Shown piece after piece: positions 62,023-64,000 of a DNA stretch of 64,000 nt. Numbering within the stretch: the stretch's first letter is position 1; the number at the start of each line of letters is the position of its first letter. The DNA is from Ignavibacteria bacterium (GTDB taxonomy: Bacteria > Bacteroidota > Ignavibacteria > SZUA-365), in assembly GCA_016720835.1 (NCBI GenBank), contig JADKJW010000001.1, positions 186,001 to 250,000 on the forward strand, given 5' to 3'. The position numbers and the translations under genes are program-made. The notes under the pieces were generated by a model. It had not been told where the DNA came from, did not search any database, and was given only the letters and a program-made list of their open reading frames with translations.

Positions 62023-62105
62023 GATCACGAAACACACGAACGAGTCGAACAAGTCCGAAACAAGACGATTTCGTGATATTCGTTCTTTTCGTTTGTTTCG
62101 TGATC
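62023..62105. repeat. imperfect inverted repeat, 12-bp perfect arms
   Basis: GATCACGAAACA at 62023-62034 is perfectly complementary to TGTTTCGTGATC at 62094-62105; inner GAACGA/TCGTTC also pair. The stretch is AT-richer than its surroundings and lies just before the ankyrin gene. Confidence 0.7.
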
Positions 62106-62140
62106 CTCTTCAGTTTTCCCCTCACAGCTGGAGCCCGACC

Positions 62141-62617
62141 ATGAAGTCCCTCATGAACGCAGTGAAAGCCAACGATGCCGAGGCCGTGCGCGTCTTCATT
62201 GAAGACGGAGTCAACGTCAGCGCCATGGATTCCGGTGGCGACTCTCCCCTCATCATCGCCGCGTACAAGGGCCACACGGAAATCGTGCGCCTGCTGCTCG
62301 ATGCCGGCGCGGACGTGCACGCCCTGGATCCCGGCATGAAGGCCACCGCGCTGCACGCCGCCTCATACGCCGGACATGCCGACGCCGCGAAGCTCCTGAT
62401 CGAGGGAGGTGTGGAGCTGGACAGGCAGGGTCCGTACAACGGCTACACCGCCCTGCACGACGCCGTGTGGCAGAACAACGTCGATGTCGCCCGCGTCCTC
62501 ATCGACGCCGGCGCCGACACCAGTATCCGCTCGAAGGAAGGACAGACGCCGCTCGATTTCGCCCGTTCGAAAAAGTACACGAAAATCGTTGCCCTGCTCG
62601 AAGCCGCGAAGGCGTGA
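62141..62617 (+). CDS. ankyrin-repeat protein
   Basis: 158 residues from the ATG at 62141, with TGGAG upstream. It is made of about four to five ankyrin repeats with the usual pattern DSPLIIAAYKGHTEIVRLLL, ATALHAASYAGHADAAKLLI, YTALHDAVWQNNVDVARVLI and TPLDFARSKKYTKIVALLEA. There is no signal peptide, so it is cytoplasmic. Ankyrin repeats bind other proteins; the partner is unknown. Confidence 0.94.
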   Translation: MKSLMNAVKANDAEAVRVFIEDGVNVSAMDSGGDSPLIIAAYKGHTEIVRLLLDAGADVHALDPGMKATALHAASYAGHADAAKLLIEGGVELDRQGPYNGYTALHDAVWQNNVDVARVLIDAGADTSIRSKEGQTPLDFARSKKYTKIVALLEAAKA

Positions 62618-62656
62618 ACGGGGGACCGGGGCGGCACTGACCCTGTTGTGTTGGAG

Positions 62657-62811
62657 TGATGGAGTAGAGGAGTAATGGAGTAATGGAGTGAAGAAATCCG
62701 GGTGGGGCAAGCGTCCCTGCTTGCCGATTCCGGAAGTGATGGAGTAATGGAGAAATCCGGGTGGGGCAAGCGTCCCCGCTTGCCGATTCCGGGAGTGATG
62801 GAGTGATGGAG
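62657..62811 (+). repeat. GAGTRATG octamer tract and two 59-bp hairpin repeats
   Basis: An 8-bp-period tract (GAGTAATG and relatives) starts near 62657. Two copies of a 59-bp unit follow, at about 62694-62752 and 62753-62811, each beginning AAATCCGGGTGGGGCAAGCG. Each unit has the stem GGCAAGC with GCTTGCC around six bases. The copies differ by a few bases. Confidence 0.88.
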
Positions 62812-62821
62812 TAATGCAATC

Positions 62822-62845
62822 TCCGCGTCCCCGCGTCCCCGCGTC
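62822..62845 (-). repeat. octamer repeat, reverse copy (three units)
   Basis: TCCGCGTC followed by two CCCGCGTC units are the reverse complement of the GACGCGGG octamer seen at 23071 and 51543. Confidence 0.85.
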
Positions 62846-62882
62846 GTAGTGCAAGAGAATAGATCACCGAGGAGTACACCAC

Positions 62883-63319
62883 ATGCCCGAACCCAAAACC
62901 CGCCCGACAGATGAAGATCCTCTCGACTTCCTGGCGCGCCTTCCCGATGAAAACCGCCGCAAGGATTGTCTCCGCATCCTCGAGATGATGCGCAAGGCTT
63001 CGGGCTCCAAGGGCCGTGATGTGGGGACCCAGCATCGTCGGCTTCGGACGCTACGAGATGACGTATGCGGACGGCCACACCGGCCGACTGGCCCATCATC
63101 GGCTTCTCGCCCCGCAAGAACGATCTCACCCTCTACATCATGCGCGGCTTCGACGGCTGCGACGATGTCCTCTCCCGTCTCGGAAAGCACAAGACCAGCA
63201 AGGCCTGCCTCTACATCAAACGACTCAGCGATGTGGACGAGTCCGTACTGAAGGAGCTCATCACCGAGGGCGTGCGGGCGATGGCCGAGGCGCGGGTGGA
63301 TAAGAAAGATGAAGGATGA
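62883..63319 (+). pseudogene. DUF1801-domain protein broken by two frameshifts
   Basis: Read across three frames it makes one DUF1801-like protein of about 145 residues: PDENRRKDCLRILEMMRKAS in the first, MWGPSIVGFGRYEMTYADGH in the second (from about 63019) and DWPIIGFSPRKNDLTLYIMR to KACLYIKRLSDVDES in the third (from about 63085). Shifts of one base at about 63018 and 63084 restore it. DUF1801 is a small fold of unknown function. The last codons run into a heptamer array. Confidence 0.8.
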
Positions 63320-63338
63320 AGGATGAATTATGAAGGAT
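63304..63338 (+). repeat. heptamer tandem repeat (GAAGGAT), five units
   Basis: Five phased 7-bp units (GAAAGAT, GAAGGAT twice, GAATTAT, GAAGGAT) cover the end of the DUF1801 gene. A second run of the same family is at 63398-63425, each followed by a GGTGACAGG-containing block, so a larger unit of about 90 bp is duplicated. Confidence 0.85.
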
Positions 63339-63397
63339 GAAAAGGATCAGGAGAGGTGACAGGTTCGGGTGACAGGGTGGAGGTGGAATGGGAATGG

Positions 63398-63425
63398 AAA
63401 GGATGAAGGATGAATTATGAAGGAT
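63398..63425 (+). repeat. second GAAGGAT heptamer run
   Basis: AAAGGAT, GAAGGAT, GAATTAT and GAAGGAT, in the same order as in the run at 63304. Confidence 0.8.
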
Positions 63426-63506
63426 AAAAAGCTCGGGGTGATGACGACGGGTTCCAGGTGACAGGGTGGAGGTGGAATGAGCACTGTCGATCATCAATCC
63501 AAGGAC

Positions 63507-63830
63507 TGATATCCCGAAGGGATTACGTCACTCAACCCCGGGTTGCGAGGAACGAGCTACCCGGGGTCCGACGTGACCGGCGACGCGCGAGTCCTCGGGG
63601 TGTGGCTGAAGAGAAATCAAAGTGAAGGGAGAGGGTGAAGGAGAAGGGAGAATTCAACTCCAGGTTACGAAGCACCCCGCAACGGGGTGCAAGAGAGTAG
63701 CCGGTGTGTCGAAGACCACCGGAAAGCGCGCACGACCACGGCTCTCCCCGCACCCCGGAACGGTGCCAGAAAGATCCGACGTCGAAGACCACCGGATAAC
63801 GAGCGCCACCCGATATCAAGCACCCGCGGA
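63507..63830 (-). repeat. dispersed hairpin-rich repeat element, copy 2 (reverse)
   Basis: The reverse complement of 63507-63566 matches 53951-54010 at almost every base. Further on, the reverse complement of about 63665-63730 shares the GGTGGTC...ACCGGCTACTCTCT-type core with 53581-53640. GAAGACCACCGG is repeated at about 63711 and 63785, a period near 73 bp. Confidence 0.72.
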
Positions 63831-64000
63831 GCCGGCGCCATGCCTCGACTGTGCTCGGCAAAAGGAACAAAGCGGTCGACAGCCGCCGAGAGCCGCGACC
63901 TCATGGTGAAAAGCCGTCCCTCCTTGACTCTGGCGATGAATCGGAGTAATTAGCGCTTTGTACGCTATTACAACCGCCTGTCCCTCACTCCGCTGTCCGC

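Larger units (their letters stand above)
63320..64000. other. gene-free repeat region to the window end
   Basis: No coding signal was seen in about 680 bp. It contains the second heptamer run, the reverse copy of the dispersed element, and a perfect 8-bp hairpin (GCACCCCG/CGGGGTGC, 63672-63690). Confidence 0.7.

Overview
The window looks like a chromosomal segment of a high-GC member of the Bacteroidota / Ignavibacteriota / Kapabacteria side of the FCB group. Three secreted proteins carry C-terminal segments of the type IX secretion (T9SS) sorting type, one with the YPNPF signature. Families common in that group recur: TIGR03790, YCF48-like propellers, WG repeats, DUF4384, DUF4783 and a standalone RapZ C-terminal domain. 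The phylum call is an inference from these families and cannot be narrowed to a genus. I saw no phage, integrase, IS transposase or CRISPR array. Most of the window reads as an ordinary housekeeping chromosome, with accessory and repeat-rich patches at 51.5-55 kb and 62-64 kb.

Layout. 0-6.3 kb: a tRNA-Arg, a membrane-anchored TPR protein and a set of exported proteins (TIGR03790/T9SS, Fn3 lipoprotein, DUF4384 lipoprotein with 72-bp repeats, DUF4783). 6.3-14 kb: a large NtrY-like histidine kinase (frameshifted), Maf pyrophosphatase, a UPF0104-type flippase-like protein and an HhH outer-membrane protein. 14-20.2 kb: rsgA, an OPA/GlpT-like transporter, a P-loop kinase, a DUF3887-like alpha/beta hydrolase and a three-haem cytochrome c (frameshifted). 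20.3-25.4 kb: an LEA-like 11-mer repeat protein, a two-component system, and an operon of AmgK-like sugar kinase, RapZ C-terminal domain protein and MurU-like nucleotidyltransferase. 25.6-28.3 kb: an ADP-forming acyl-CoA synthetase/GNAT fusion. 28.3-44.2 kb: a 16-kb minus-strand run of two YCF48/T9SS propellers, a 1315-residue DUF2334 + glycoside-hydrolase-like protein, a processive GT2 synthase, an outer-membrane protein, a DUF1624-type acyltransferase, a GT39-like glycosyltransferase and a WG-repeat lipoprotein. I read this as a candidate exopolysaccharide synthesis, modification and export locus. 44.3-50 kb: two divergent SpoIIE-type phosphatases and a small HhH exported protein. 50-54.8 kb: an amino-acid permease with one in-frame amber codon, a 26-unit octamer array, an aldo/keto reductase, a RelE-type toxin-antitoxin pair and a DUF2442 remnant. 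55.1-62 kb: the iron-sulfur operon sufB-sufC-sufD-sufS-sufU-sufT with a bacilliredoxin and an Rrf2/IscR-like regulator, behind a near-consensus promoter with an operator-like palindrome. 62-64 kb: an ankyrin protein, a broken DUF1801 gene and dense intergenic repeats.

Two themes cut across the window. First, many otherwise conserved genes are broken by one- or two-base shifts or by a single stop codon: the NtrY-like kinase, cytochrome, DUF4384 protein, permease, sufC, sufD, sufS, the Rrf2 gene and the DUF1801 gene. The breaks concentrate at 57.3-63.1 kb. Because essential suf genes are hit, consensus sequencing error is the most economical explanation, and the reading frames there should be treated as provisional. 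Second, the intergenic DNA holds several families of 7- and 8-bp tandem repeats and a larger hairpin-rich dispersed element present in two opposed copies.
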